Source: Salipiger sp. CCB-MM3 (GTDB lineage Bacteria; Pseudomonadota; Alphaproteobacteria; Rhodobacterales; Rhodobacteraceae). From it: a stretch of 64,000 nt of DNA. Shown here piece after piece: positions 10,314 to 19,188 of the stretch. The notes under the pieces are model-generated. The model was given only the letters and a program-made list of their open reading frames with translations, searched no databases and was not told where the DNA came from. The translations under genes were made by a program, and so were the position numbers. How positions within the stretch are numbered: position 1 is the first letter of the stretch; every line of letters starts with the position of its first letter. The DNA lies in assembly GCF_001687105.1 (NCBI RefSeq), contig NZ_CP014596.1, positions 1,239,001 through 1,303,000 of the forward strand, written 5' to 3'.

Positions 10314-11434
10314 AGCCCCAGCTCCGCGAAAAAGACCGAAAACAGCGCATCGGCGACGATCACCGCAAAGATCGCCGTCACCACAGCGCTCGAGGTCATC
10401 CGGCCCAGAGATTCCGCGTCGCCCTTCACCTGCATCCCCGCGTGGCAGCCCACCACGCCGATGATCAGCGCAAAGACCGGCGCTTTCACCAGCCCGACAA
10501 TCACATGCGACACATCGGTGCCCTCGATCAGCCGGGTGCGGAACATCGAGGGCGAGATCCCAAGCTCGATCCACGACATCAGCGCGCCGCCGAACAGCCC
10601 CATGATGTCGGCCACCAGACCGAGGATCGGCAGCATCAGCAGCAGCGCAAGGATGCGCGGCACAAAGAGCACAGTCACCGGGTCGAGCCCGAGGGTGCGC
10701 ATGGCGTCGATCTCCTGCCGCATCTTCATCGAGCCGATGGCGGCGGTGAAGGCCGAGGCGGTGCGCCCGGCGACGATGATCGCGGTGAGAAGTATGCCCA
10801 GTTCGCGCAGCACCGAGATGGCGATGAGATCGACCACGAAGACCTCGGCCCCGAACTGGCGCAACTGGCTCGCGCCCTGAAAGGCCAGCACAACGCCGAT
10901 CAGAAAGGCCATCAGCGACACGATCGGCACCGCGCGCAGGCCCACATCGTCGCAATGCGCGACCAGCGAGGTGAAGCGGAATTCACGGGGATGGGTGATC
11001 ACCCGCAAGAGCCCGGCAAGAAACAGCCCGAGATAGGCCAGCAAGCCGCGCAGGAAGGCGAAGCCGCCGATGACCCGCTTGCCCGTAGCCTCGAGGAACG
11101 CCTTGGGGCCATGCGGGGCGGGAGCCGCGGCATCGGGCTGCGGCATGGCGCTGCGCACGGTCTCGAGCAGCAACGTCGCCGTCTCGCTGGCGTTTTCAAA
11201 CCGGACGGTGCCGCCTGCCTGCGCCACGCGCTGTTCAAAGGCGATGAGCGCCCAAGCCCCGGCGGTGTCCATGCGGGTCACCTCGGCCAGATCGACGCTG
11301 ACGTCGCCATCGGGCACTTGGCCAAGCGCCGTTTCCAGCGCGCCGACCTCCTGCACGCTCAGCGGGCCGGAGAGGGTGATCCGCCCGCCTCCGACTGATT
11401 CTTCGTGCTGAACCTGCATATGCTCGGCGCTCAT
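10310..11434 (-). CDS. STAS-MlaE fusion permease of lipid transporter
   Basis: 374 residues in two parts. Residues about 1-100 form a STAS-like domain (ITLSGPLSVQEVGALETAL, then VSVDLAEVTRMDTAGAWALIAFE), equivalent to MlaB. Residues about 115-374 are the MlaE permease with five or so hydrophobic segments and the diagnostic LGILLTAIIVAGRTASAFTA and EIDAMRTLGLDP. The fusion replaces the separate MlaB subunit of E. coli. First gene of the operon; translation is coupled to the ATPase. Confidence 0.9.
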   Translation of the reverse strand: MSAEHMQVQHEESVGGGRITLSGPLSVQEVGALETALGQVPDGDVSVDLAEVTRMDTAGAWALIAFEQRVAQAGGTVRFENASETATLLLETVRSAMPQPDAAAPAPHGPKAFLEATGKRVIGGFAFLRGLLAYLGLFLAGLLRVITHPREFRFTSLVAHCDDVGLRAVPIVSLMAFLIGVVLAFQGASQLRQFGAEVFVVDLIAISVLRELGILLTAIIVAGRTASAFTAAIGSMKMRQEIDAMRTLGLDPVTVLFVPRILALLLMLPILGLVADIMGLFGGALMSWIELGISPSMFRTRLIEGTDVSHVIVGLVKAPVFALIIGVVGCHAGMQVKGDAESLGRMTSSAVVTAIFAVIVADALFSVFFAELGL

Positions 11435-11734
11435 GCGCGGGACCCTCCCGGCCTATGCTGCTCATTTTTAAAGGCTTTGCTTGGCGGCGCCAGCGCTATT
11501 CCCCCGGCCAGCCCGGCGCTGTTGCCGCAGGGGCGCGCTTTGCCACAGGTGCCGCCCGGCACAGGAAGCTGCCTCATTGCGCGCATCACAGCCTCAACAG
11601 AACGCCTCATGCGGGAGTTCGCGCGCAGATTTTGGGCAAACACGAGCGGGCCGCCTTCCCTCATGATTAATCGTTTAATTAAGCGTTGACCGACACGAAA
11701 TGCCCTGATTAATCGTTTCACCAAAGAGGACATC
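11435..11734. other. Divergent intergenic region, lipid operon / lacI-type gene
   Basis: 300 bp without a convincing gene. The first 220 bp are GC-rich with no clear signal; the last 70 bp drop sharply in GC and carry the paired operator motif described separately. Promoters for both directions must lie here. Confidence 0.6.
11664..11720 (+). promoter_or_regulatory. Paired LacI-family operators
   Basis: The 13-mer TGATTAATCGTTT occurs at 11664-11676 and again at 11706-11718, exactly 42 bp apart (four helical turns). Each is the core of an imperfect palindrome centred on CG (TTAATCGTTTAA at 11667-11678; TTAATCGTTTCA at 11709-11720), the usual architecture of LacI-family operators. The second copy ends 14 bp before the regulator's ATG, so autorepression, perhaps with looping, is likely. 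Confidence 0.8.
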
Positions 11735-12733
11735 ATGGCCAGCATCAAGCAGATCGCACAGGATATCGGCGTCTCGACCGCCACCGTCTCGAACGCGCTC
11801 TCCGGCAAGGGGCGGGTGTCGAAGGATCTGGTGGCGCGTATCCAGGCGCGCGCGGCAGAGCTCGGTTATCAGCCCAGCAGCGCGGCGCGTGCGCTGAAGA
11901 CCGGGCAAAGTGGTATCCTCGGCCTTGTCATGCCCGATCTGACCAATCCGCTGTTCCCGCGCATCGCGCAGAACCTCTCGGTTGCCGCCGAGGCGCGGGG
12001 CCTTGGCATCCTCATCGCCGACTCCCGTGGCAGCGAGGCGCGGCAGGCCGAAGCCTTGCAACGGTTGATCGGGCGCGGCGTCGACGGGGTGGTGATCGTG
12101 CCGCAGAAAGGCACCTCGCCAGAGGCGCCGGGCCTTCCTTCGGTGACCATCAATACGGTCTCGGACCCGCGCAACACCGTCTCGGCCGACCATGCCGGGG
12201 GCGGCGCACTGCTGGGGCGGCACATCCGCGATCTGGGCCACCGCCATGTGGTGCTGCTTGGCGGCGACAGCGTGTCGGACGTGCAGCGCGACCGGATGCG
12301 CGGCATGACCGAGGGTTTGGGCGAGGGCGCGCGCTTCGAAACCGTATGGGGTGAACCGGGTCTGGAAGACCTGCCGGACCTCGTGCGTCAGGGCGCCACG
12401 GCGATCCTTGCAACCTCGGATTTGCTGGCGCTGGCCGCGCTGTCGCATCTTTCGCGCGCGGGGCTTTCGGTGCCCGGCGACGTCAGCCTCACCGGCTTTG
12501 ACGATCTGCCCTTTGCCACCGCCATGCATCCGGCGCTGACCACCACGGCGCAGGACATGGCAACCATCGCCGAGCGCGCGCTCGAAGTGCTCACCGGCAT
12601 GATCGCCGGCGGGGCCGCGCCCGCTGCGGGCCATGCGGTGCCCATGCGCCTTGTGACGCGCGCCTCTGCCGCTGCGCCGCGCACGCATAAGATCAACGAA
12701 GACCCAACCAAGACCCCGACCAACACGGAGTGA
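11735..12733 (+). CDS. LacI-family transcriptional regulator
   Basis: 332 residues. The N-terminal helix-turn-helix plus hinge (MASIKQIAQDIGVSTATVSN, then GYQPSSAARALKTG) is followed by a periplasmic-binding-protein-like effector domain (ILGLVMPDLTNPLFPRIAQN; VSLTGFDDLPFA). ATG 11735 follows AGAGGA. The stop codon sits five bases before the start of the binding-protein gene, so regulator and transporter are co-transcribed. Neighbours suggest that the effector is a purine nucleoside, purine base or breakdown product; this is inferred. Confidence 0.93.
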   Translation: MASIKQIAQDIGVSTATVSNALSGKGRVSKDLVARIQARAAELGYQPSSAARALKTGQSGILGLVMPDLTNPLFPRIAQNLSVAAEARGLGILIADSRGSEARQAEALQRLIGRGVDGVVIVPQKGTSPEAPGLPSVTINTVSDPRNTVSADHAGGGALLGRHIRDLGHRHVVLLGGDSVSDVQRDRMRGMTEGLGEGARFETVWGEPGLEDLPDLVRQGATAILATSDLLALAALSHLSRAGLSVPGDVSLTGFDDLPFATAMHPALTTTAQDMATIAERALEVLTGMIAGGAAPAAGHAVPMRLVTRASAAAPRTHKINEDPTKTPTNTE

Positions 12734-12738
12734 CTGCC

Positions 12739-13755
12739 ATGAAGACCTCGCTTTCCATTCTCGCGCTCGCCAGCGCATTCGGCACGGCGGCGCATGCCGC
12801 TGACAAAACGCTGACCATCTCGGTCTATTCCTTCGCGCAGGACGAGTACAAAGAGGCGCTCTACGATCCTTTCGAGGCGATCTGCGGCTGCGATCTGGTG
12901 GTCGAGACCGGCAACAGCGTCGAGCGTATGGCAAAGATCGAAGCCAATGCCGCCGATCCGGTGATCGACATGGCCGTGATCTCGACGCAGGACGCGCTGG
13001 CTCTGGCGCGCAAGGGGCTGATCCAGCCGCTCGACAGCAGCAAGCTCAGCAACTTCGACAAGCTCTACGACAGCGCCAAGGATCCGATCGGCGACAACAT
13101 GGCCGTGGGCTACACCTTCTATGCCAGCTCCATCGTCTACCGCTCGGATCTGGTGGACATCCAAAGCTGGGGCGACCTGCTGGGCGACGAACTGGCCGGT
13201 CAGGTCGCGCTGCCCAACATCACCGGCACGCAGGGTCCGCTCACCGTCATGATGCTGGGCAAGTCGATGGATCAGGAAGGCGATCTCGCGCCGGTGATCT
13301 CCGAGATCGGCGCGCATTCCGATGACATCGTGACCTTCTATTCGCGCTCGTCCGAGCTGGTGCAACTGATGAACCAGCAAGAAGTCATCGCCGCCCCGGT
13401 GGGCCGCTTCGCATGGGGCAGCTTCAAGAGTGCGGGTCTGCCGTTTGCATGGGCCGAGCCCAAAGAGGGCCAGGCCGGCGGCATGAACGTGATGATCATG
13501 ACCAAAGACAACGGCAACGAGGACCTGGCCTATCAGTTCATGGACTACTGGCTCTCGACCGAGGTGCAGACCAAGATCGGCGAGATGCTGATCGACAGCC
13601 CGGCCAACAAAGAGGTCGAGCTGAGCGACGAGGCGGCCAGCAACCTTACCTATGGGGCCGCTGTGATCGACGCGCTGAACATCCTGCCGGCGGCAGAGGT
13701 GCTCGACAATCGCGAAGGCTGGGTCGAGCAGTGGAACACCGAGGTCATCCAGTAA
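12739..13755 (+). CDS. ABC transporter binding protein, polyamine-type family; probable purine nucleoside ligand
   Basis: 338-residue periplasmic protein with signal peptide MKTSLSILALASAFGTAAHA. The fold belongs to the PotD/Fe-type class (extracellular solute-binding family 1): TISVYSFAQDEYKEALYDPFE, INTVYRSD-like IVYRSDLVDIQSWGDLL. A GTG at 12730 is in frame, but ATG 12739 follows GGAG by eight bases and starts the signal sequence. Nearest relatives by family bind polyamines or small anions, yet the operon encodes a nucleoside hydrolase and adenine deaminase, so a nucleoside ligand is inferred. Confidence 0.85.
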   Translation: MKTSLSILALASAFGTAAHAADKTLTISVYSFAQDEYKEALYDPFEAICGCDLVVETGNSVERMAKIEANAADPVIDMAVISTQDALALARKGLIQPLDSSKLSNFDKLYDSAKDPIGDNMAVGYTFYASSIVYRSDLVDIQSWGDLLGDELAGQVALPNITGTQGPLTVMMLGKSMDQEGDLAPVISEIGAHSDDIVTFYSRSSELVQLMNQQEVIAAPVGRFAWGSFKSAGLPFAWAEPKEGQAGGMNVMIMTKDNGNEDLAYQFMDYWLSTEVQTKIGEMLIDSPANKEVELSDEAASNLTYGAAVIDALNILPAAEVLDNREGWVEQWNTEVIQ

Positions 13756-13772
13756 TCCGCGGCACACGGAAC

Positions 13773-13800
13773 GGGGCAGGGCGGCGCGCCGCCTGACCCC
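13773..13800 (+). promoter_or_regulatory. Stem-loop after binding-protein gene
   Basis: GC-rich hairpin (AGGGCGGC with GCCGCCT inside GGGG...CCCC) 17 bp after the binding-protein stop and lacking a T-tract. It lies in the only sizeable gap (135 bp) of the operon, the usual place for mRNA-stabilising or partial-termination hairpins. Confidence 0.5.
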
Positions 13801-13890
13801 GATCCGCTCCCTCACTCCGCACCTCACTCCGCCATGGGCGCCGATTGCTCCCCGGTGCCCATGGCCCCTTTCCAGACGGGACCCTTACCC

Positions 13891-14712
13891 ATGTTTCGCA
13901 ACACGCGCGAAGGGCTGGCATTGGCCCTTCCGGCAGCCATCTTCTCGACGCTGCTCTTCCTCGTGCCGGTGTGTATCCTGCTCTCCGAGGCATTCCGGGC
14001 CGAGAGCGGCTGGTCGCTGCAGGGCTATATCGATTTCTTCTCCACGCCGCTCAACCGCACGGTCTTTTTGCGCACGCTGAAACTGGGCGTTCTGGTCGCG
14101 GGCACGGCGGCGGTGATTGGCTATGCCGCCGCCTTCTGCATCGTCAACCTCGGCCCCAAGTCGCGCGGCAAAGTGTTCGGTATGGTCGTGCTGCCGTTGA
14201 TGATCTCGCCCGTGGCCCGGACCTACGCGTGGATCGTCATTCTGGGTCGCACCGGCATCGTCAACGAGGCGATCACCGGGCTGGGTCTGTCGGACACGCC
14301 GCTGCGGCTGCTGTTCACCGAGACCGCCGTTTTCCTCGGGTTGCTGCAACTGTTCCTGCCGCTGATGATCATCAGCCTCGTGTCGGCGATGGAGAACATC
14401 CCGCGTGACGTGGTGCCCGCCGCTCGCGTGCTGGGCGCAAGCTGGATCGCCGTCTTCTTCAAGGTGATCCTGCCGCTGACCAAGGAAGGGCTCGTCATCG
14501 GCGGCACGCTGGTCTTCACCGGGGCGCTCACCGCCTATATCACCCCGGCGATCCTCGGCGGCTCCAAGGTGCTGATGCTGGAAACGCTGCTATACCAGCG
14601 GGTCAACGTGTCCAACGATTTCGTCTCGGCCAGCGTCATCGCCATGATCCTCATCGTCATGTCCTTCTCGGCGAACCTGCTGCTGAAGCGCATCGCCACC
14701 GCCCGGAGCTGA
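13891..14712 (+). CDS. ABC permease (PotB-like)
   Basis: 273-residue inner-membrane permease with about six hydrophobic segments (LALPAAIFSTLLFLVPVCIL; LGVLVAGTAAVIGYAAAFCI; LVFTGALTAYITPAILGG) and the EAA loop IPRDVVPAARVLGASWIAVFF. The frame is open from 13834; ATG 13891 (MFRNTREG) is preferred because it precedes the first membrane segment as in the family, although its ribosome site is weak and ATG 13861 is possible. Pairs with the next permease. Confidence 0.88.
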   Translation: MFRNTREGLALALPAAIFSTLLFLVPVCILLSEAFRAESGWSLQGYIDFFSTPLNRTVFLRTLKLGVLVAGTAAVIGYAAAFCIVNLGPKSRGKVFGMVVLPLMISPVARTYAWIVILGRTGIVNEAITGLGLSDTPLRLLFTETAVFLGLLQLFLPLMIISLVSAMENIPRDVVPAARVLGASWIAVFFKVILPLTKEGLVIGGTLVFTGALTAYITPAILGGSKVLMLETLLYQRVNVSNDFVSASVIAMILIVMSFSANLLLKRIATARS

Positions 14713-14716
14713 CCTC

Positions 14717-15505
14717 ATGAACACCTCCATGCGTCATCTTGCGAATTGGTCCATCTTGGGCCTCACGCTGACCTTCCTGATCGGGCCGTTCCTGATAATC
14801 ATCCTCGCCGGAGCCTCGGACACCGAATACCTTGCCTTCCCGCCCGAGGGGCTGACCCTGCGCTGGTATCTCAAGGTCTTCACCGTCGAGAGCTTCCGCG
14901 CCTCTTTCCTGCTGTCGATGGCGCTGGCGGTCTTCGGCACCCTCGCGGCGCTGCTGCTTGGCGTGCCTGCGGCCTATGCGCTGAACCGCTACGACCTGCC
15001 GATGGCCGAGACCGTGCGCACCATCGTCGCCGCGCCGATCATCGTGCCTGGCATCATCGTCGGCCTTGCGCTCCTGCGCTACATGGTGGTGCCCACCGGG
15101 GTCACGGTGACGCTGGCGCTTTTCATGGCGCATACCGCGCTGGTGCTGCCCTATGCGGTGCGCGTGGTCAGCTCGTCCATGCACAACCTGCGCGCCGATA
15201 TGGAAGAGGCCGCCGTGCTGCTCGGCTGCACGCGCCTGCAGGCCTTCACCAAAGTGGTGCTGCCGAACATCCGGGGCGGGGTGCTCGCCGCCTTCATCCT
15301 CGGCTTCGTCACCTCCTTCAATCAGGTGCCGGTCTCGCTGTTCCTCTCGGGGCCGGGCGTCCGCACCCTGCCGATCGACATGCTTGCGTATATGGAGATC
15401 ACCTTCGATCCCTCTGTCGCCGCGCTCTCGGCACTGCTCGCCTTCATGTCGCTCGCCATCGTCTTCACCGCCGAACGCCTGCTGGGATTCTCTCGCTATG
15501 TCTGA
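14717..15505 (+). CDS. ABC permease (PotC-like)
   Basis: 262-residue second permease with six predicted membrane segments and the EAA loop MEEAAVLLGCTRLQAFTKVVLP. It starts 4 bp after the first permease and its last eight bases overlap the ATPase start. Forms a heterodimeric channel with the PotB-like protein. Confidence 0.9.
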   Translation: MNTSMRHLANWSILGLTLTFLIGPFLIIILAGASDTEYLAFPPEGLTLRWYLKVFTVESFRASFLLSMALAVFGTLAALLLGVPAAYALNRYDLPMAETVRTIVAAPIIVPGIIVGLALLRYMVVPTGVTVTLALFMAHTALVLPYAVRVVSSSMHNLRADMEEAAVLLGCTRLQAFTKVVLPNIRGGVLAAFILGFVTSFNQVPVSLFLSGPGVRTLPIDMLAYMEITFDPSVAALSALLAFMSLAIVFTAERLLGFSRYV

Positions 15506-16511
15506 CGCTTTCGTCCAACTCTCCGACCTCACCCTCAGCTACGGCAAATCGGTCGCCGTGCCGAACCTCGATCTGTCGATCCGCGAGGGCGAGCTGATCG
15601 CGCTGCTCGGGCCGTCGGGCTGCGGCAAAACCACCACCATGCGCGCCATCGCCGGGCTGCTGTCGCCCACCGGCGGCAGCATCACCATCGACGGGCGCGA
15701 CGTGACCCGCGTGCCCGCTAACAAGCGCGGCATCGGGCTGGTGTTCCAGAGCTACGCGCTCTTCCCGCACCTCACCGCTTATGAGAACGTCGCCTTCGGC
15801 CTGCGCCTGCAAAAGCTGCCTGAGGCGGAGATCAAGCAGCGCACCGAGGAAGGGCTGGCGACCGTCGGCCTCACCGGGTTTGAAAAGCGCAAACCGGCTG
15901 AGATGTCGGGCGGTCAGCAGCAGCGCGTGGCGCTGGCGCGCAGCCTTGTCATGCGGCCCAAGGTGCTGCTGCTCGACGAGCCGCTGTCGAACCTCGACGC
16001 CCGCCTGCGCCTCGAGATGCGCACCGAACTGCAGCGGGTGCAGAAAGAGACCGGCATCACCATGGTCTTCGTCACCCACGATCAGGCCGAAGCGCTGGCG
16101 CTCGCCGACCGCATCGTTCTGATGAAGGACGGCAAGATCGAACAACTCGGCACGCCCTTCGATCTCTATGCGCGCCCGCAGACGGCATTTGCGGCGGAAT
16201 TCATGGGGTTCGAGAATATCTTTAAAGTAGAAGGCGAGGATATTGTGACAACCAAAGGGCGGCTTTCGTTGGCCGGCCGTCCCGAGGCTCCGATCCTCGC
16301 ATGGCGCCCGGACGCGGTGACCGTGGGCAGCGGCCCGCATCAGGGCCGCGTCGCCGCCTGCAGCTTTGCGGGCGCGCACCGCGAATATGTCATCGACAGC
16401 GCGGTCGGCCCGATCAAGGCCGATGCCGCCATCGACCTGCCCGAGGTGGCTTTGGGCGAGACCATCGCCTTCGATCTGCCGCTCTCGACCGCGCGGGGCC
16501 TTGCGGCATGA
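15498..16511 (+). CDS. ABC ATP-binding protein (PotA-like)
   Basis: 337 residues. Walker A GPSGCGKTTTMRAIAG near 37-52, Q-loop FQSYALFPHLTAYENVAFGL, signature MSGGQQQRVALARSL near 136, Walker B VLLLDEPLSNLDARLR, and H-loop VFVTHDQAEALALADR. The C-terminal third is a TOBE-type regulatory region. The start was set at ATG 15498, which overlaps the permease; the longer frame is a shadow. The stop overlaps the nucleoside hydrolase start (ATGA), tying transport to hydrolysis. Confidence 0.92.
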   Translation: MSDAFVQLSDLTLSYGKSVAVPNLDLSIREGELIALLGPSGCGKTTTMRAIAGLLSPTGGSITIDGRDVTRVPANKRGIGLVFQSYALFPHLTAYENVAFGLRLQKLPEAEIKQRTEEGLATVGLTGFEKRKPAEMSGGQQQRVALARSLVMRPKVLLLDEPLSNLDARLRLEMRTELQRVQKETGITMVFVTHDQAEALALADRIVLMKDGKIEQLGTPFDLYARPQTAFAAEFMGFENIFKVEGEDIVTTKGRLSLAGRPEAPILAWRPDAVTVGSGPHQGRVAACSFAGAHREYVIDSAVGPIKADAAIDLPEVALGETIAFDLPLSTARGLAA

Positions 16512-17398
16512 GCCTCTGGGTCGATACGGATTACGGCTTTGACGATCTCTGGGCGCTGCTGTTGCTGCGCCGCTATGGGGCAACGGTCGAAGGCATCTCG
16601 CTGGTCGCCGGCAACTCGCCGCTGCCGCAGGTCATTGCCAATGCGCTCGGCGCGGCGCAGGCCTATGGGTTCGACGCACCGCTGCACGCGGGGGCCGACC
16701 GCCCACTGAAGCGCGAGCCCGAGACCGCGCAGGCGATCCTCGGCGATCGGGGTATGGACAGCCGGGGCTGTTTTCTGCCCGACGTGGACGGCCCGCAGCC
16801 CCCCGCCGACGCCATCGAGGCGCTGGCGGGCTGGCTGATGCAGGGCGGCTCGCGCGAGGTGCTCGCGCTTGGTCCGCTCACCAATATCGCCCTGCTGGTG
16901 CAAGCGCACCCCGAGGCCGCCGCCCGCATCACGCGGCTGGTCTGGATGGGCGGCAGCAACGGGCCGGGCAATCATTCGCCGCTGGCCGAGTTCAACGCGC
17001 TTTGCGATCCCGAAGCGGCGGATGTGGTGGCAAGGGCCGGGCTGCCCCTCGACGTGATCGACCTGATGATCTGCCGTCAGGCCCGTTTTGGTCCCGCCGA
17101 CATGCCGCAGACCGATCCGCTGACCGCCGACCTTCTGGGCGGCTACCTCGACATCGGCCTCAGCCGGGGCCGCGACGGCATGGCGATCTACGATCCCGTC
17201 GCCGCGCTGGCGCTGGTTCGCCCCGAGGCCTTCGACTTCGCGCGCCAGACCCTGCAGGTTTCGGTGGCCGCGGATGACACCTATGGCGCGACGACCTTCA
17301 CCGCCGACGCGGCGGGGCTGACCCGTCTGCCGACCGCCCCGCGCGAGGATATTGCCCACCTCTGCCTCGACGCGCTGCGGCAGGAGGACGGGCAATGA
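16508..17398 (+). CDS. Nucleoside hydrolase (IUNH family), atypical active site
   Basis: 296 residues. The N-terminal calcium/ribose motif is VDTDYGFDDLWALLLL, where the family usually has DTDPGxDD: the aspartates are kept but Pro is Tyr. LALGPLTNIALLV and EFNALCDPEAADVV are classical family landmarks. The C-terminal catalytic motif, usually HDPLA, reads IYDPVAALAL, so the conserved His is replaced by Tyr. The protein should cleave N-glycosidic bonds of (purine) nucleosides in the cytoplasm, giving ribose and base. It is overlapped by both neighbours (ATGA at each end), so it is made together with the transporter and adenine deaminase. Confidence 0.87.
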   Translation: MSLWVDTDYGFDDLWALLLLRRYGATVEGISLVAGNSPLPQVIANALGAAQAYGFDAPLHAGADRPLKREPETAQAILGDRGMDSRGCFLPDVDGPQPPADAIEALAGWLMQGGSREVLALGPLTNIALLVQAHPEAAARITRLVWMGGSNGPGNHSPLAEFNALCDPEAADVVARAGLPLDVIDLMICRQARFGPADMPQTDPLTADLLGGYLDIGLSRGRDGMAIYDPVAALALVRPEAFDFARQTLQVSVAADDTYGATTFTADAAGLTRLPTAPREDIAHLCLDALRQEDGQ

Positions 17399-19173
17399 GC
17401 TTCCCAGCCGATCTCAACGACCCGGATCTGCGCGCTCGTGCGGTCCGCGCCGCGCGCGGTGAGGCGCCTTTCGATCTGCTGATCGAGGGCGGCGAGCTGC
17501 TCGACATGGTCACCGGGCGGACGCGCCATGCCGACATCGGCCTCATCGGCCCGCTGATCGCCAGCGTCCACACCCCGGACCCGAGCCGCGACGCCGCGCA
17601 GCGCATCAGCGCCCATGGCCAAACCATCGTGCCGGGCTTCATCGACAGCCATATGCATGTGGAAAGCTCGATGATCACCCCGGCGGACTATGCCGCCGCG
17701 GTGGTGCCGCGCGGCGTCACGACAGCGCTGTGGGACCCGCATGAGCTGGCCAATGTGGTGGGCGAGGCGGGGCTGGACTACGCCTGTGCCGCCGCCAAAG
17801 GCTTGCCGCTGCGCCTTTTGCCGCTGGTGCCGACCTGCGTGCCCTCGGCCCCCGGGTTCGAGGCCAGCGGCGGCGATTTCACCCCCGAGACCGTGGCCCG
17901 CTGGCTCGGCCGCAGCGACACCCATGGCGCGGCGGAACTGATGACCATGCAGCCGCTCTTGGAGGGCGATCCGCGCGTGTCGGGGATCGTTCAGGCCGGG
18001 CTGCAAAGCGGCAAGCGGGTCTGCGGCCACGCCCGTGGCCTTACGGGCGGTGATCTGGCGGGCTTCGCGGCGGCAGGGGTCGAGACCGATCATGAACTGA
18101 CCGGCGCGGCGGACCTCATGGCCAAGCTCGAAGCGGGGTTCACCATCGAACTGCGCGGCTCGCATCCGCATCTGCTGCCGGAACTGGCAGAGGCGCTGCT
18201 GGAGCTTGGCGAGTTGCCGCAGACGGTCACGCTCTGCACCGATGATATCTTCCCCGACGATCTGGCCGCCAAGGGCGGGCTCGACGGGGTGATCCGGCTG
18301 CTGATCTCCTGCGGTCTGCCGCCGCTCTGGGCCTATCGTGCGGCGACGCTCAACGCGGCCAGCCGGATCGGGCGGCCCGATCTGGGCCTCGTCGCGCCGG
18401 GACGCCGCGCCGACCTGGTGCTGCTGTTGGATGTCGAGACGGTGACGGCCCGCGCGGTGATCGCAGACGGGCGCCTCGTGGCCGAACGCGGCGAGCTTGC
18501 CGAGCCGCCCGCCGCTGTGCCCGTGCCCGCGACGCTCGCCCAGACGATGCGTCTGGACCCGATCATGGCAGAGGATTTCGAGATCCTCGCGCGCGGCCCT
18601 CAGGCGCGTATCGCGACGCTGTCGAAACCCCGCTTCCCGGTCTGGGGAGAGCGCCGGGTGGAGGTCGCGAACGGGCGGCTCGTGCTGCCTGACGACATGA
18701 TCCGCATGGGCATCGTCAACCGCCACGGTGCGGGCACGCCGATGCGCACCGCGTTCCTCGAGAACTGGGGCGACTGGCGCGGCGCGTTTGCCAGCAGCGT
18801 CTCGCATGACAGCCACAACCTCACGGTCTTCGGACGAAACCCCGAGGATATGGCCGCCGCCGCCAATGCGGTGCGCGCGGCGGGCGGCGGGCTCGCGGTC
18901 GCGGCGAAGGGCAGGGTGCTCAGCTGCCTGCCGCTGCCGGTTGCGGGGCTGATCAGCGAAGCGCCGCTGCCGCAGCTGGCGCGCGACTTCGCGGCGCTGC
19001 GCGCCACCCTCGACGGGCTTGTGACATGGGAGCCGCCCTTTCTGGTGTTCAAGGCGCTCTTCGGGGCTTCGCTGGTCTGCAACGCCGGTCCAAGGCTGAG
19101 CGATCTGGGGCTGGTCGAGGTCTTTGAAGGCACCGTGCTGGAAAGCTGCGTGCTCGAAGACGGGCTGGGCTAA
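17395..19173 (+). CDS. ade: Adenine deaminase
   Basis: 592-residue amidohydrolase converting adenine to hypoxanthine plus ammonia. Metal ligands are visible in GFIDSHMHVESSMITP (near residue 85), in GHARGLTG, in TDHE and in TLCTDDIFPDDL; the C-terminal Ade-specific domain has SSVSHDSHNLTVFG. Length and domain order match bacterial Ade. Last gene of the LacI-controlled operon; with the nucleoside hydrolase it would turn imported adenosine into hypoxanthine. ROK gene converges 15 bp downstream. Confidence 0.93.
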   Translation: MSFPADLNDPDLRARAVRAARGEAPFDLLIEGGELLDMVTGRTRHADIGLIGPLIASVHTPDPSRDAAQRISAHGQTIVPGFIDSHMHVESSMITPADYAAAVVPRGVTTALWDPHELANVVGEAGLDYACAAAKGLPLRLLPLVPTCVPSAPGFEASGGDFTPETVARWLGRSDTHGAAELMTMQPLLEGDPRVSGIVQAGLQSGKRVCGHARGLTGGDLAGFAAAGVETDHELTGAADLMAKLEAGFTIELRGSHPHLLPELAEALLELGELPQTVTLCTDDIFPDDLAAKGGLDGVIRLLISCGLPPLWAYRAATLNAASRIGRPDLGLVAPGRRADLVLLLDVETVTARAVIADGRLVAERGELAEPPAAVPVPATLAQTMRLDPIMAEDFEILARGPQARIATLSKPRFPVWGERRVEVANGRLVLPDDMIRMGIVNRHGAGTPMRTAFLENWGDWRGAFASSVSHDSHNLTVFGRNPEDMAAAANAVRAAGGGLAVAAKGRVLSCLPLPVAGLISEAPLPQLARDFAALRATLDGLVTWEPPFLVFKALFGASLVCNAGPRLSDLGLVEVFEGTVLESCVLEDGLG

Positions 19174-19188
19174 GCGCCCGGCCCTACG

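Noticed and set aside
11405..11689. 94-residue plus-strand open frame ahead of the LacI-type gene
   Set aside because: No ribosome site, overlaps the permease gene's 5' end, and runs through the operator; not a credible gene.
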